This document shows positions 35,554 through 48,825 of a stretch of DNA of 64,000 nt, in pieces. The notes below the pieces were generated by a model. The model worked only from the letters and a program-made list of their open reading frames with translations. It searched no databases and was not told the DNA's origin. The position numbers and the translations under genes are program-made. The DNA comes from Lineus longissimus (lineage: Eukaryota; Nemertea; Pilidiophora; Heteronemertea; Lineidae), in NCBI RefSeq assembly GCF_910592395.1, contig NC_088313.1, forward strand, positions 20,290,437 through 20,354,436, in the 5' to 3' direction. Within the stretch, counting starts at the first letter, position 1, and every line of letters starts with the position of its first letter.

Positions 35554-36234
35554 CCTTTGTAACAATAATTACAAACGTTCGTTGGGGTGTTCCACAACTT
35601 TCGTTACATCAAACGTAAATCGGTTGAGACACGTCATAAAAGAGCGAAGTCTCTCATTTGCGCGGCCAGGCCTCGGCTATATACATTTATATTTTACTTT
35701 AAATCTTAATTATTACAATCTTTCACTTCGAAAGAATCTCGATAACAGTTTTTCGAATCTTGTCGCATTTTCCCTCGCGAATTACGACATTGTAAATATT
35801 ACATCACTCCAAGTGATGGATGGACGTGATGTGACACTCAGTCATCAAAGGTTACACTCAATATCCACTTGCATCCATTATTCAGGGATTTGTCGCAACT
35901 ACACGTAGTATGGCTGTTTGGCAAATATGTCACGTTAGATGGTTTGAGTTCGTGCGATCTGGCTGAAAGTCTGATGAAGTTTCTTCGATTTGTTCGAATT
36001 CTCAGGCTATCATAAGATAAAGATGAGATCAGCCAGCAAGGAATTCTGTCCGCATTAAAAACACGTAACCAAGCTCACAGAGTTTATCTAGAGATTGTTC
36101 TCCTGTATAACTCTTCCTGGTACATCATTTGGTGAGTGGGTTTTTCCAGTTAGCTCTACGTTTTTTCCTGGGTGACCTGTTGCATGTTGATTATATTGGC
36201 CTGCCTAAATCTTACATCTTTATGGCACGTTTTA
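35554..36234. other. Intergenic
   Basis: A 108-codon frame on the plus strand at 35582-35908 has no domain or splice support. Nothing else was recognised. Confidence 0.35.
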
Positions 36235-36530
36235 GGCTTGGTTTATGTAGGGTTCACGGTGTTTAAGGCTTGGTTTATGTAGGGTTCACGGTGTTTTAGG
36301 CTTGGTTTATGTAGGGTTCACGGTGTTACTTGTCACTTGTCATGGTTGATAACTTGTCACGAGTTAACCAAATTATACTTGAAAACAAGACAAGAGGATG
36401 AAAAGTGACCTCGGGGTGAATAATAAGTAACCCGCTCTGTGGAAATGACTTGTTCGTTCTTCATGTCACGCATGAAAAGTGAACAGTGACGCGTCATGTG
36501 TGAAAACGTGAACTCTATGTAATCGCAGCC
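36235..36530 (-). mobile_element. MITE family copy D, with triplicated terminus and TTA flanks
   Basis: A reverse-orientation copy flanked by TTA on both sides (36232-36234 and 36531-36533), consistent with a 3-bp target duplication. The left terminus GGCTTGGTTTATGTAGGGTT is repeated three times at 36235, 36267 and 36299 with a 32-bp period. The right end is GAACTCTATGTAATCGCAGCC. Confidence 0.8.
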
Positions 36531-36532
36531 TT

Positions 36533-36605
36533 ATAGAGCGAACAAGTCATTTCCAAAGACCATATAGGATTCAGGGTGTCACTTTTCACCCTCTTGTCAT
36601 TTGAG
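36533..36605 (+). mobile_element. MITE family fragment E
   Basis: Directly abutting copy D, a fragment (ATAGAGCGAACAAGTCATTT through GGGTGTCACTTTTCACCCTC) matches the interior of the same family in the opposite orientation. It appears to be a truncated copy into or next to which D inserted. Confidence 0.65.
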
Positions 36606-39600
36606 TAAAGGGTGTTGTTTACACTATAAATGCATATTTGACCTTGCCAGTTGGCGAAGTCCCAGGATAGAATGTGCCAATTCGTAACATATGTTGCTGA
36701 AAACGATATGGTCATTTTAATAGATGTTACCACAAACGCTCACTTCAAGGACAGTTCGTTCACATTCCTCCCTTGCTGATGTCGACAATGTGGCACTCAT
36801 CTCGTTGGACTCGTGTACGAGTGGATTTCGTGCATACACGATAAATTGATTTAAAAGTGCTTGGCTTCGTTGACAAGTACAAATTACCATAAGTGAATTT
36901 GTTGATAAACATTTATGATACAATTAGCACGAGCTACATTGTACTTTGGTAATAGCTGTGTAGGCCGCGAGCACATCACAACCAGTTATGTTTAATTCCG
37001 ACAGTAATTTTCTGATAGTCATATTATGGGCGAATATATAGCTATATCACAATTAGATTTTTCGGCAGTTAGTGATATATATAATTTCCGACTTCATTTA
37101 TTTCTATAACTGGATAACGATCTTGTGGCGGGCCAACACTATCCACCGAACAGGGATCCTCGCTATCTAACTCGCTCCCGAATAGAGCCTTTTATCTGTC
37201 TTTTTCATCACGCAGTAATGTCAAACTGGGAACTTGTGAGTTGGGAGCCTGGACTAACGGGCTGAGATCATTATTAACTGTTCAGTGGTACGAAAATGTA
37301 TGTACACAAAATGTACACGGACCCTATAGCAGATTCAATTGTGTACTGAGCCCATTAGCGAGCGTCCTTTGATATCAGTCATAGCTGAAGGCGATATTCG
37401 TCTTACTCTTTGAGACATCACTGCAACAGGGATAAGGAGCTTTCGAGGCGGGAAATGAACGCAAATCCGTCGAATATGCTTCGACAATGCGAAAGGAAAA
37501 GGATTTTTTTCATTATTTGCTGTTTTTTTTCGTTTTTGTCCGTTTGTATAGTAGACAATCAAGAAAGGCTTTGCAGTACAGAAATATGAATGTCCTTGCT
37601 CATCAACTTCCCTCAGGCTCTTATCAAATACACATGACTATGGCGCTGATTCCATCCCTGTGACAATGAAAATAGTAAACAACCCATAATAATGTTAATG
37701 CCGACCGCATATAAATTCGCAGACCCCGTCACATACGACAATACGTCATGGAAGTTGAATGACAAACGCCCAAGAGACCTATTCCATTATTCTCCCTTGA
37801 TGGCAGGATGGGTAGAAAATTGCTTTTATTCATGAAATTGATGGAACAATGTATATACATGTATGAACCTTTTACGGACAGTGCCATGTGTACCGATGAT
37901 ACCGTACCGTGAAGGGATTCATTTATCGAATACTCATTCCCTTGCATCATCATTTCCCCGCTACTATATTTTATCGTCTCTCATTTCACCGTATTTTGCT
38001 CTTTTGAAGTCGTTTCTGAACCAAATACCCCACAGCGTATTGTTACTGCTGTAATATTGAGCTATGCCATTGCCTGTCATTAATATGACTTAGTGACAGC
38101 GCTACTAGTGTGTTTGAATGATTTCGCCACATCTGAAAGCTGTAAGCCCGTTGAAATGAAACATGGTTCTTGCACTGACAGCTGATAACACTGAACATTA
38201 TTTTCTATATCAGTGCAGATTCATATTGTCCTTTCCCAGCTGAACGAGTTTCTGCTAGTTTTGTCAAAGTTGTGATAAATGTTTGTCCACAATAGAGACA
38301 CTATCCCTCTTCTGAGTTAGTATCACCACCAAGGCGCTAATTTCATAAGAGCCACATGTGTCCTTGCCTTCCAAAAGGCTATCGACACGATTAACCACCG
38401 GAAGGTTGCGAAGAGTTCGACTTTTAATGAGCTACTCAGAGATCGGCAAGGTCGAACTGTTCAATGTTGTCGCGGGGACATTCCGATTTGTTTACGATCT
38501 TTGGGATGCCAGTTCTGAGAAATGCAGGTATCGCTGTGAACAATGCCATTCGACTCACCAATACAGCATCAATTCTCTCAGACACCTAATGATTTAGAGA
38601 CACTTCTCTCGCCGATGGGCTTACGACAAGAATATATAAGTGTAACATTTATCAACTCTGAGATCTGTGTTATACAATGAGTCTGTACTGACGTTGGTTG
38701 ACATTCCGGTCGCTCATTAGCGGAAAGGTGTAGCTTCTGATTTATCTTTTCTCTTGTAGCGGTATCGCCTCATCGTAGTTTTAACCAAGGGCGAATCTCC
38801 TGCATCGATTGGACGCCTTCCCCCTTGATCACTGCCGCGATGTCGGGGGATTTTCGGTGAGCAAGGCTATGTGGATGATTGATTCATTGTGGCCTCGGCA
38901 TCGCCAAATAGCCAGTGAAGGCTGTTGCTTGATCGATCTTTTGTCCTAAAGCGGTTCCTGCCGTGCGTTTTTCACTTTGAGACAGAATACGACGGAAAGA
39001 TTCTACGCCAGTGCAACTCGAGCACGTTTTTGTATCAGTAATTAGAATATTGTCGACTAAAAAAGGGCACGTGTCCATCGTGAATACGTGTGACAAAAAA
39101 TGTCGCCATTGGACTGTTCTTACTGTTTGTATAAGCAATTCTTGTGGCGCCCTTGTTGGTAATCTCTACCAATTGTCAAGCCATACTTTGACGACCTCTT
39201 CTTTGAAGCGGCTGACATTCGATAAGGAATCTATATAAGTTCTCGTGCTCCCATCCTCTTCTTCATGTTAGCTCATAACTGAACAATCTTTCTTCGTCTG
39301 ATTCGATTCAGGAACAAACCGTCGCTGGTTTGATTGGATCACCGCATATACAATTTGGTCCTATTTCTCCGTCATATATGCCATGTCCGTTGGCGGGTTA
39401 CCGTTGTTGACTGAGGGTAACAATACCTGCCGAATCACTCATGGTTATCAAGGTAGATTGAATTATTTCCTATCACGAACAGTCGACCAAAGAGAGGTAC
39501 TGATAGAAACCGGCGCCAAGTGCGCTGGCTGCGGTCCATGTCGTCAATCAATGAAAAATATGCCTTCATCCGACAAGGCACTTGAAAACTGAGGTCAAGG

Positions 39601-40371
39601 TCGTCTTATTGATTAGAGGGATTGTATTCGGCACGTTCTTGATGAGCGATGAGCCAATATGGGATTATTTGAGATTAGGACCGAGTTCAAAAGAGAAACC
39701 AACTTTGCTCCGAAATAGATAAGTCCGTGATGGGATAACGCACAAAGATAAAAGCAGAAATATATTGTAGCTGTATATATGATATTCTTATTGTTGAGAA
39801 AACGTTTATGTCGATCAAGGTAATGCAGTCTGCCTCTCGGGAATGAAAGCTGTTACCCTAGTCTAAAAGCTATAATCAAAATGGTGGAGGTACATGTATT
39901 GAACTTGGTACGGTTTCTTTCTTTGTATGGTTTCTTTGAATATGGACCCCTGAAATCTCATTCCATTTATTAAGCTCACTCTAATGCAATATCTTAGACA
40001 ATACATCATAACCTTTGTCTTGTGCGATGAGAGCTCCCGGGATGACATCCATCATGGTTATAACTGATGCCATCTCAGACGAACCAATATGCCATAACGT
40101 ATTACCAGAACAATTACGATATGATCCGTTATAAATCTTTCATGACGAAATTCTTCGGATGCGTTAATATCGCGCTGCGTTACCCTGTGAATGCGAAATT
40201 GACGATGGTAGCGCAACGGCTGGATTGATGGTTCAATCGAGGAAACAGGTGAAAGTAGTATAGGGGCTAGCTTAGGTCGACTTGGCAAACAGCGGCGAAC
40301 ATGTTATGTGTTGTATCTCATCGTCAATTTCAACTCAATTCTCTTCCTTCATGTATTAACGTACATGTATA
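36606..40371. other. Gene-poor intergenic region
   Basis: Only short frames (under 90 codons) without hydrophobic, catalytic or repeat signatures. No RNA gene was recognised. Confidence 0.4.
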
Positions 40372-40556
40372 AGACTGCGATTATAGCGGTCACGTTTTCA
40401 CATGTAATGCGTCACTGTTCAATTTTGATGAGCAAGCGGGCTTCATACGATTCACGATGTCACTTTTCACCCTCACGTCGTGTCTTCACGCCTAAGTTAA
40501 CTCGTGACAAGTGAAACATGACAAGTTACAACGTGAATCCTATGTAACTCCGGCCA
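40372..40556 (+). mobile_element. MITE family copy F
   Basis: Starts near GACTGCGATTATAGCGGTCA and ends ACGTGAATCCTATGTAACTCCGGCC, giving full-length inverted ends of about 24 bp. The core CATACGATTCACGATGTCAC is shared with the other copies. Confidence 0.8.
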
Positions 40557-43476
40557 TTGAACCGACTTCGCAACAGCGTTTTCTCACTGCGGCTATTTCG
40601 GCACCTTTTGTTATTCGGAGATTGAAACAGCCCATCAGTACGGTTTGATGGAAGCAAATGCTACACGGGCGAAGACACCAACCGCACCACCTGGTCATTT
40701 TACCAAATAACCGCCGGGGTCGGACCACTGAAATGTACATGAACAAAAGGATTGCGAAACGAGTCCCACTCATTCTTTTAGTCAGATTATCGGAACATTC
40801 TATACCCACCACATACTGCTGTTTTCTTGAGTCTTGTGATCGAGGTTGCGTGCACTCAGCTGTATGTACTTTGTCAAAAAGAACATGTATCAGCTGTTTT
40901 CAACATGAAAAAATATTCACGCATTTACACGCCTTTGGTAGCAATTCGGCGTGTGAGTCTGTCACTGACAACCCAATCAAGAAGTAACCGGAGACAACAT
41001 ATCTCATCAGAGACAACTCCCAGGATGATAATGCATTTCGTCTGGTCTTGACGTAATGTACGGTTCATATATTTATGAAATGAACTAATACATGACAGGC
41101 GACAGCTCATATGTCAGGATGCACTTCAAGAAAAGTTAGCTTATGTCAATGTAAAATGGTAAACGTATGACAATAACTACTGATGCTCTGCCTTTATCTA
41201 AGTGTTATTGCCGCGCAAAGAGCAAGCAGTCGGCTTTAAAAGTGACTGAGTGTAAGGCCATCGTCATCATCCGTGATATCGTATTACCAGTAGTCTTGAC
41301 TTCCTTACTTGGTCTTAAAAGCCATGGCGAATCAATCAAACAATACCTCGGCGATTCTTTCGGTGAAAGTAAAACAAAGCAACATGAATAGGCACCGTGG
41401 AATATGATACAAATAGTGGTTAAAAAGTCTTTAGCTGATCCATGTTCAACGTTATCCAATATCCCAGAGGTTCGCCAGATTAAGATTTTTAAAAGTTTTA
41501 TTTCTTTGTTCTTCATTGACATACGTGGAGCTCTGATGTGCTAAAAGGTCATCGCCGTACCTCAACTGCAGTTTTGAAGAACAAGGCCACCATTGTCACG
41601 CTGCTTTCAGATCATAGGCCTGCCTTCGGGCATGTCGCGTAGACAGTCTTTCCCTTTTTTCAGGGCAGCTCAGATGCCTACAGCCACAGCTCTCCCCTTC
41701 ATTAGCCATGACAGTTGAGCTACCAGAGGACATTCCTACAAAGTCGCAATCAAATTGAATAAGCATCATGCTACATGAAGGTAACGTCTTTCGAAGACAA
41801 ACTCAGCTTTTATAGGTTTTGGTGTCTTTGTCCATGATAGGGCAGAAACTGCTCCTTCGGGATGAACAGAATTCTGTCACGAAACTTTTCATTCGTCAAG
41901 CAGTTCGATAAGGTCACATGTCATGTGAATCATATGCTCTTGTCAATCTGTCAATTACGTTTAGTGCGATTGCCACCTGGGGGGGGGGGGACATGAGGTA
42001 TCCGATTGTCGTGCCGTATAAACATCAATACGGCGACGCCGAGAAACGTCACACCTCGGGATAGGGAAAAAAACCGCAATCAACATGTCATTGTAAAACA
42101 CGAAGCTGCATGGCGATGCGCCTGCTTATTGCGCAGACGCAGACTGGCGCTCTCACCCCATCAACAGTCCATTGCTCTCTGCCTGGATACACATGGTGCA
42201 TTAAAGTGGGATACCCCTTCACCTAAGGCACACTATAGAGTTTCTCTGACATGTCGAGTGATGGTAAGAACCTCAGAAGATAAGTAAGAACACTTCGTCT
42301 TTGGCAACTCCCGGTTTTTGTACGCCAAACATTTGTATACCTAAGTCTAGTAAGATTGTAATAGCAAAGAGATGGAAAAAAATGATCCATCCATCTATCC
42401 AACCATCCACCGACCGAACCTAGATCAATAGTCAATTTCCTTGAGATATAACCGTGACAATGCGTATCAAGGACAGATCAATTTCCAATGGTAGGATCAT
42501 AGCAAACCAAACCGCAATCAAACGACAATCCCAGCGATAGATCTTTCTTACCTTTCGCATTTCTGCTACTGATACAAACCACGGTTTTTCGTAACTCGCT
42601 GATAACGTAAACTGATCCTAATTAACACGATTTTTGATCTGAAACTTCGTCAGATCATTACGAAGATAAAAGTAGAATCTATTGAATACCCATTTCACAA
42701 TCTTGTAACGCGACCTCAGTCATCACCCAGCTGCAGGCAAATAAATTTCGCATTAGTCGTGACGCACCATACGCTTAGATCAAGGCAATGCTGACGTGTG
42801 CGGGAATACGAACAAGTCAAGAGGGCTTTGCCAGAAAACGGATGCATCCTTTCACACCAACTGAATGATCCACCCGATTTATTCCAAATGGAATCTTCTA
42901 TTATCACGAGATTGAGACGCAGATGAGGTTGAACAAACAAATGGGTTAAAGGGCATCATGTGGGGAGACAAGTGTTAATATTATCTTATATTCGTGTATT
43001 TGTGCGATATTCTCAAGGTTTAGTTGCATCTTTTATAGTTGTAGCTTTTGTGGCATAATTTGCCTTCTCTTTATCCTGCCTTTGGTGATGATTCGTGATC
43101 AAGACTGCTTACTGATGTGAACAACGCGCGTAAAAATAGCCATTAAGAACCAAAACCATTATCTTGCATTTCCTACGTTCGTTGATTATTTCCTCAGCTA
43201 GGACGAATACTGAATATAATACTCTCCCTTGTCGCCATTGAAGCTGTGATCTTCAATGTATATTAAGGAAATGAGCTTGATTATTACCACACCGTCGACT
43301 GGTTAGTAGTTGTCATCATCAATTAGCAGAGAAAATTGAAAAATGAGTTATATGGAGAATCACGCGATTCGTTACTAATAGGAATAGGACAAGAGCATAT
43401 ACACGGAGACTAGGACGGCATCTTCATTTCTTCGCATTTCTTCGTAATACCGTTATACCGGTACTGTCACTTAATT

Positions 43477-43495
43477 GGGGGGGGGGGGGGGGGGG
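43477..43495 (+). repeat. Uninterrupted G19 homopolymer
   Basis: Nineteen consecutive G follow TTAATT. A shorter G12 tract lies at 41979-41990. Lengths in an assembly are often imprecise. Confidence 0.9.
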
Positions 43496-46400
43496 CGATT
43501 GGAGTGTTCCGGTACCATTAGGTAATTGAGGCTGAGAATCCTTTTTTCTTCAAGGTTTTCACGTGATACCAAATAGCCTATCACTTCAACATGCTATGCC
43601 AATCTGAAGCCTTAGCTCCGGTCACGAAACCTTATCGACCGTCGATACAAGTGTAAACAGCAGAGCGGATTTCATGACGTGATACAACAAGGTAATTTGA
43701 ACAGTTTGAAGAACCAACTACACATTGTCGTCCAGCTCTACGCCCGTTATTCTATCACATATTGCATGGTTTGTCTGATTAGAGAACGAAATGTATCAAG
43801 GATTCAGATAACGGGCCACATCCTTTATCAATAGTCATGTCTCAGTAGCACGCCGATATATATTTCAACTCAATTACGTGTATATATCACTAAAATTATA
43901 GAATGTTACATTTCCGGATTCCACACGATGCATTCGTCAATTAGCTATCAAAGTGGCAGCAACGCCCGCTTTGTCTGCGGCAGAGCTTACCTAAAATAGC
44001 GTATTCTTGCAAATAAGGGCATTAAAAACGATTTCCTCGGCAATTAAGTCTGTTACTGAGAGAGAATAAGTTTGGAATACGGCTTACTTCATTCGTGTCT
44101 TTGAGGTTTGATATCAAAGGTGATATGACGCAATTCACTCTCTAAGTTGAAATCCGAGTGGGACTCGCGAACCGATGTGAAACCCCTATAGTATTATCAC
44201 CTAGTGCGTGATACAAAAAGGAACAGTTTTTGCTGAACTACTCTTCATCATCATCACTCACCTTACGAAGAGAGAAAAATACCGTTAATGAGGCAATAAT
44301 GTATAAATCCGTTCGAACCAGACCACATCAGCAAATACAAATGACGTTTGGTCTGCCATCACATGATGGCCCAGGTGATATTTAAGGTGACTGTGAAATG
44401 AAATGCGTTGCTAGCTAAGTTTCCACTACAGAGCGAGGGAAACCACGCGGCTTTCACAGTAGTGTGATTGATTACGATGTCAGGCACTGGCTTGGCAAAA
44501 TTTACCGAGCAGTTTCCCGGTGTCGTGGAATCAGACGCTGACTCAGACGCCGTTTCTGAAGCAAGAATTTAACTGTGCCGTTCGAGAACCAATCCAGCGA
44601 GAAACCGTAGGCCACTTATGTGTAGGATGCCGGTGGAGCGCTTCTTGGACGGGATCGCGAAAGCTCAGCGACGACGACGTGAAAACAGGTGGTGCAGAGT
44701 CAGCAGAATCTACATGTAGTATGGTGTCTTGTAATTGCTTATTGAGGTACCGGTGTCTGATGAATAGTTATTCTACACTTTACAGAAATAGATCTTCTTC
44801 AACTCTTCTTAACTTTTCTGTAACGGGTTTGTGATAACTTTTACGTTTGAAGTTATTTCTGGATTAGTTATCTTGAAGGCCGATCTTCAAGAACATTAAC
44901 ACCCTTTTATCATAGGAGAGTGCGAAAGGGTATCCCTTAGACCCATCGATGAAGAGCTAATGGGCTTCTTTGAAAGGGACTGCGCAATTATTGTCTAATT
45001 GGCTGTTTTCAAAACCACAGATAGATTAATCCATCCAGGCTCGGTGATCAGGACAAGGTTCAGCTTTTCCTACAAGCACTGGTATCATCAAAGTATGTAT
45101 GTTACCGGCACTGACTTTGATGAATTGAGTATCCTGTACAAGAAGACCAAAACTATACATAAAATGGCTTTGAAAAGTTCCTTATGGGGACGACTTGGGA
45201 GTGTGATATGGGTGGCCAGGAGGGTGATGTGCCTTCACCACCAGGTGCTGCCACACGCAGTGCCACACTTATGCTAGTCTATAATAACGATTTTGGAAGT
45301 GGTTTGCAAATATTAGTTGGGCCGATGGTTACATTCCGTTCTGGCGAAGTGTTAATTGCATTTCGAACGATTGCCAATGGTCTTGTTGGTGAAGTTACGG
45401 TCCTGCTTGACGGCATTATTACCAGTAATTCTGAGAGAGCACCGACTACGGCGTACCAGTTTACCGATGAAACATGGTCCCTCATTTCCTTTTGGAGTTG
45501 TAGACATAGAAGGTGTTTGTACAAGATCATACGCTGTATCTAGAACTTGCAGAACTTTGAAATGTTGTTAGTTGGACTAAATTCAAACGTAAACAACTTT
45601 ATTAGTTAGACAGAAGATGAGACAAGCAAAACTGCGTGAGTGGTTGATCCGAGCTGCCAGATCGCTTGAGATGATTTTTCCTCCGGCCTGAAAGCACGAG
45701 ACCGTAGGACGAGTGCTTTCAAGTCGTCTTAAATCCCGTTCGAGGAGAATACGGGACTTTTTACCATGTCAGCGACTTGGTTGGTGAAGATGTTCTTCCG
45801 CACTATGATCGTATGCAGTGTTCTTACAGTATTCTTAAAAGACTTCAAAGGCTTCAAAAAGGGTCAACATTACACTGATCGCCTTAACGCTTCAATTGGG
45901 ATATAAATGTCTGAAGTTAAGTATTCTTTGAAGGCGCAATAAGTATGACTGCTGCAAAACATGCGAACTGGGGTTTAGGATTTCGTCGGCGGTAGAATAA
46001 TGAGCTGATAACCACTTCGCCTTGTCGCCGCAGACTTGGTGATGGTTTGACATTTAAACTATTTATACCATTTCGCTATTGTGAAAGAGAAACACTAATA
46101 TGTTTTGCTGAGTTCGGTTAAATGGGGATCAAGTGTCAACAGATGTTACGGAGTGTTCAAAGGCTTGCCTTCATGCACTTTAAAACGTTGTTGGACAATC
46201 ATGTGGTCTCGACTGTTGCCCGACTTGTACCAAAGGAATTGTTAGGTCCGGTGTGGCTTCTCGCGAGAGCTTGTGTCTATGGCCAAAGCTGGGGCCACTT
46301 TCAACTGTCCGTTGGTTTCGAATAAAGATTTGGTGTAGGACGATCGATACCAGCTCACCCGCGGCACTTTAGGGCACAAGGAATGGGTACCGAACTGGAG

Positions 46401-48753
46401 GTATTGGTTGTCTCACCAAAACAGCTCGGATGGAGCTAAAATGTTGGCCACAACTGTTTTAGCTCCACCTGAGTAACCTATTGAGAGAAAGATACACTTA
46501 AACGGTCATCTGGCATTTCTAATGTCCAGTCTGCTATCTTTCCCTCGGGGACTTTCTGCGACAGGTCTGTGATCTCTCTAATGGTTGGCTTTTATGGTTT
46601 CACCAAGTCTTCACTAATATACTGGCAATAGAAATAGTTCAGGATATGGAGCCGGAAGGCTTCGGAGTAGCATCTTGTACCATCGCAACGCTATTTTAAC
46701 ATGTCACTAGGAGCCTGAGGGGTTTATCATTCTTCAAAGACCGCGTCACAATGACGTCAACAGTTAAAACAAGCTGTTCCCAAGTTTGTTTCGCGGATGA
46801 CTTTGAGCGAGTTGGTACTCATTTTTCCATCATTTTCTGGGTCAACAATCGATAAATGTCTGCGGTACGTTCTAAAAGAAGCATTGCTGACAGTTGAAAT
46901 TGTAGAATCTTCTAACTATGTGACAGCTAATTTGAATGCACTGGCACATAAATCTGTACTCAAGTACGAAATGAAGATACTGATGATAACAATAAACCAA
47001 CATAGGGAGAAAGAAGAAAGACAGTACTACGAGTAATCTTGCTTGTTGACTGCCTCGTCGGCCAGCTCAGAACACTTTTCCTTACAACTCAACGCTCGAG
47101 ACCACAGGTAATCACGTCTGTGTCACAACTTCAGTGTTCCTTTGAGATATTGCTAAAGGCAATGGATAACAGTTTTTCCGGTGTCAGTCAGATCAATCCT
47201 AAACGCGTTTTCTTGTCAATCGAGGATAATGTTCTATCAATTTCTATCGTCTGGGACTAATCCATCTCACAAGGACACACCTGTCCCTCCGAAAAATTAG
47301 CCAGGGCTGTCGACGATGCCATCATTATATCTCGTAATTCCCTGGAAGAAGACACTTGCCACATGTGTCGCTCGCATCCCGATTTAGGCCATAATGGATG
47401 GAAACTCGTCCATATGGTTGGTGTGCCCATATGGATATTACGGGTTTTTTTCAGCTCAAACGTAAATAATACTCTTTCATTCATTTTTTTATTTTTTGTC
47501 ATTGGTAGTGTCATTTATTCTTTGGACTATATGGCAATATGTCATATGGCAACAAGCATCTGTCGCATTTCCAAAATATTAGTCAATGTAGTTAAGTGTC
47601 CGATCATATTTGGCTGTCCGTTGACCCTTTCGTAAGTTTTCTAATACTTGCCATCAACGATAGAAAAACCCTGTTCTTTTACCCGCCAGTTTGTACTTTT
47701 TGTCATACTTTTGGAGGTAAAAGAGTCATACAATTCCGTGGCGTATCGCAACACTTACTATAAAACATATAGTAACTGTATAGTTCTATTGCTACGATTG
47801 GCACTCACATACTTCTTAACGAAAGTTGCATTCTTCTTTACACAATTATCGTAACAAAAGGATCCGCTGTCATCGTAATCTTGCAGAACGAATGATACTT
47901 CTCAAGGAAGGTTAGATAAGGACCGTGCTTATCTTTATAGCTTACCCTTGCTTTCCCGACATATCACCTTCAAAGTGGCCATACCAAATCACCCGTACAG
48001 GTAAATGATACAATGGGAACAACAGGGTGGACGTGGACAGAAAAAAAGCCGGACATGTCCCAAGCTATTAGCCACGTTCAAGGAGAAATCACGCGGTCAG
48101 TGGCCATGGAAACCTCCCCAAAGCGATGTCAGATAAAAGTGGCGGATTCTTTCACGCGGCGAAAAGTGTGTTCGACATCGTAATCACGCAAGAGTCTTAC
48201 AAAGGACGCCTCGATGAAGCCAATATTAAATACAAGTTCTCATTGGATGCCTTTTTTGACAATATTATCCGCCTTGGACAGTTGCTTTGCTTGTGAAGAT
48301 GTTCATACAACTATGTTATTATACTAATAATGAAGCTTTGATCACCAGGCATTGCCCAATGATATCAGCCATCACTCGCTTTCGTGGTTAGCAGCACTTA
48401 GAGTTTGAGTCTGGTTTTCAGGTGACATAAAATGCGCAGTCTCCCATACCAATTCAAAGTAGGCCTAGTCAATTCGCTGGTGCAGATGAGTTCAGCTGAA
48501 ATTACTAAAATCGACGCCGACATATCATGCATAGAAATGCTCATATCATGATCAAATCTAAGGGTCGACTGCGCTGTAAAGCCTTCACACGACCCTCAGT
48601 AATAATAAGCTTTCTGAACAACATGGCTCAAGATGTTGATATAGACCCTTTAGAATACGGCCTGATCCTTTGCCGATATTTCGATGGAGATACATGTAGG
48701 CTCAAGAGCTACACGGGATAAGCTAAAATGGGATTACCAGACTTAATAAACGT

Positions 48754-48825
48754 CATCTCAAGGATAATCGAATAACTTGTCTTTCAGGCATCTCAAGGAT
48801 AATCGAATAACTTGTCTTTCAGGCA
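48754..48825. repeat. 35-bp tandem duplication
   Basis: Two consecutive identical 35-bp units start at 48754 and 48789 (CATCTCAAGGATAATCGAAT...), followed by a partial third (CATT). The identity indicates a recent duplication. Confidence 0.9.

Noticed and set aside
44477-44570. Short plus-strand frame starting MSGTGLAKFTEQFPG
   Set aside because: Acidic and short, ends at a stop after about 31 codons; no splice partner or homology could be supported.
45661-45745. Hairpin with GAAAGCACGAG and CGAGTGCTTTC arms
   Set aside because: Short imperfect stem without flanking duplications or a second copy; too weak to call an element or RNA gene.
46425-46475. Hairpin GGTGGAGCTAAAA / TTTTAGCTCCACC
   Set aside because: Single short inverted repeat; no evidence of function or mobility.
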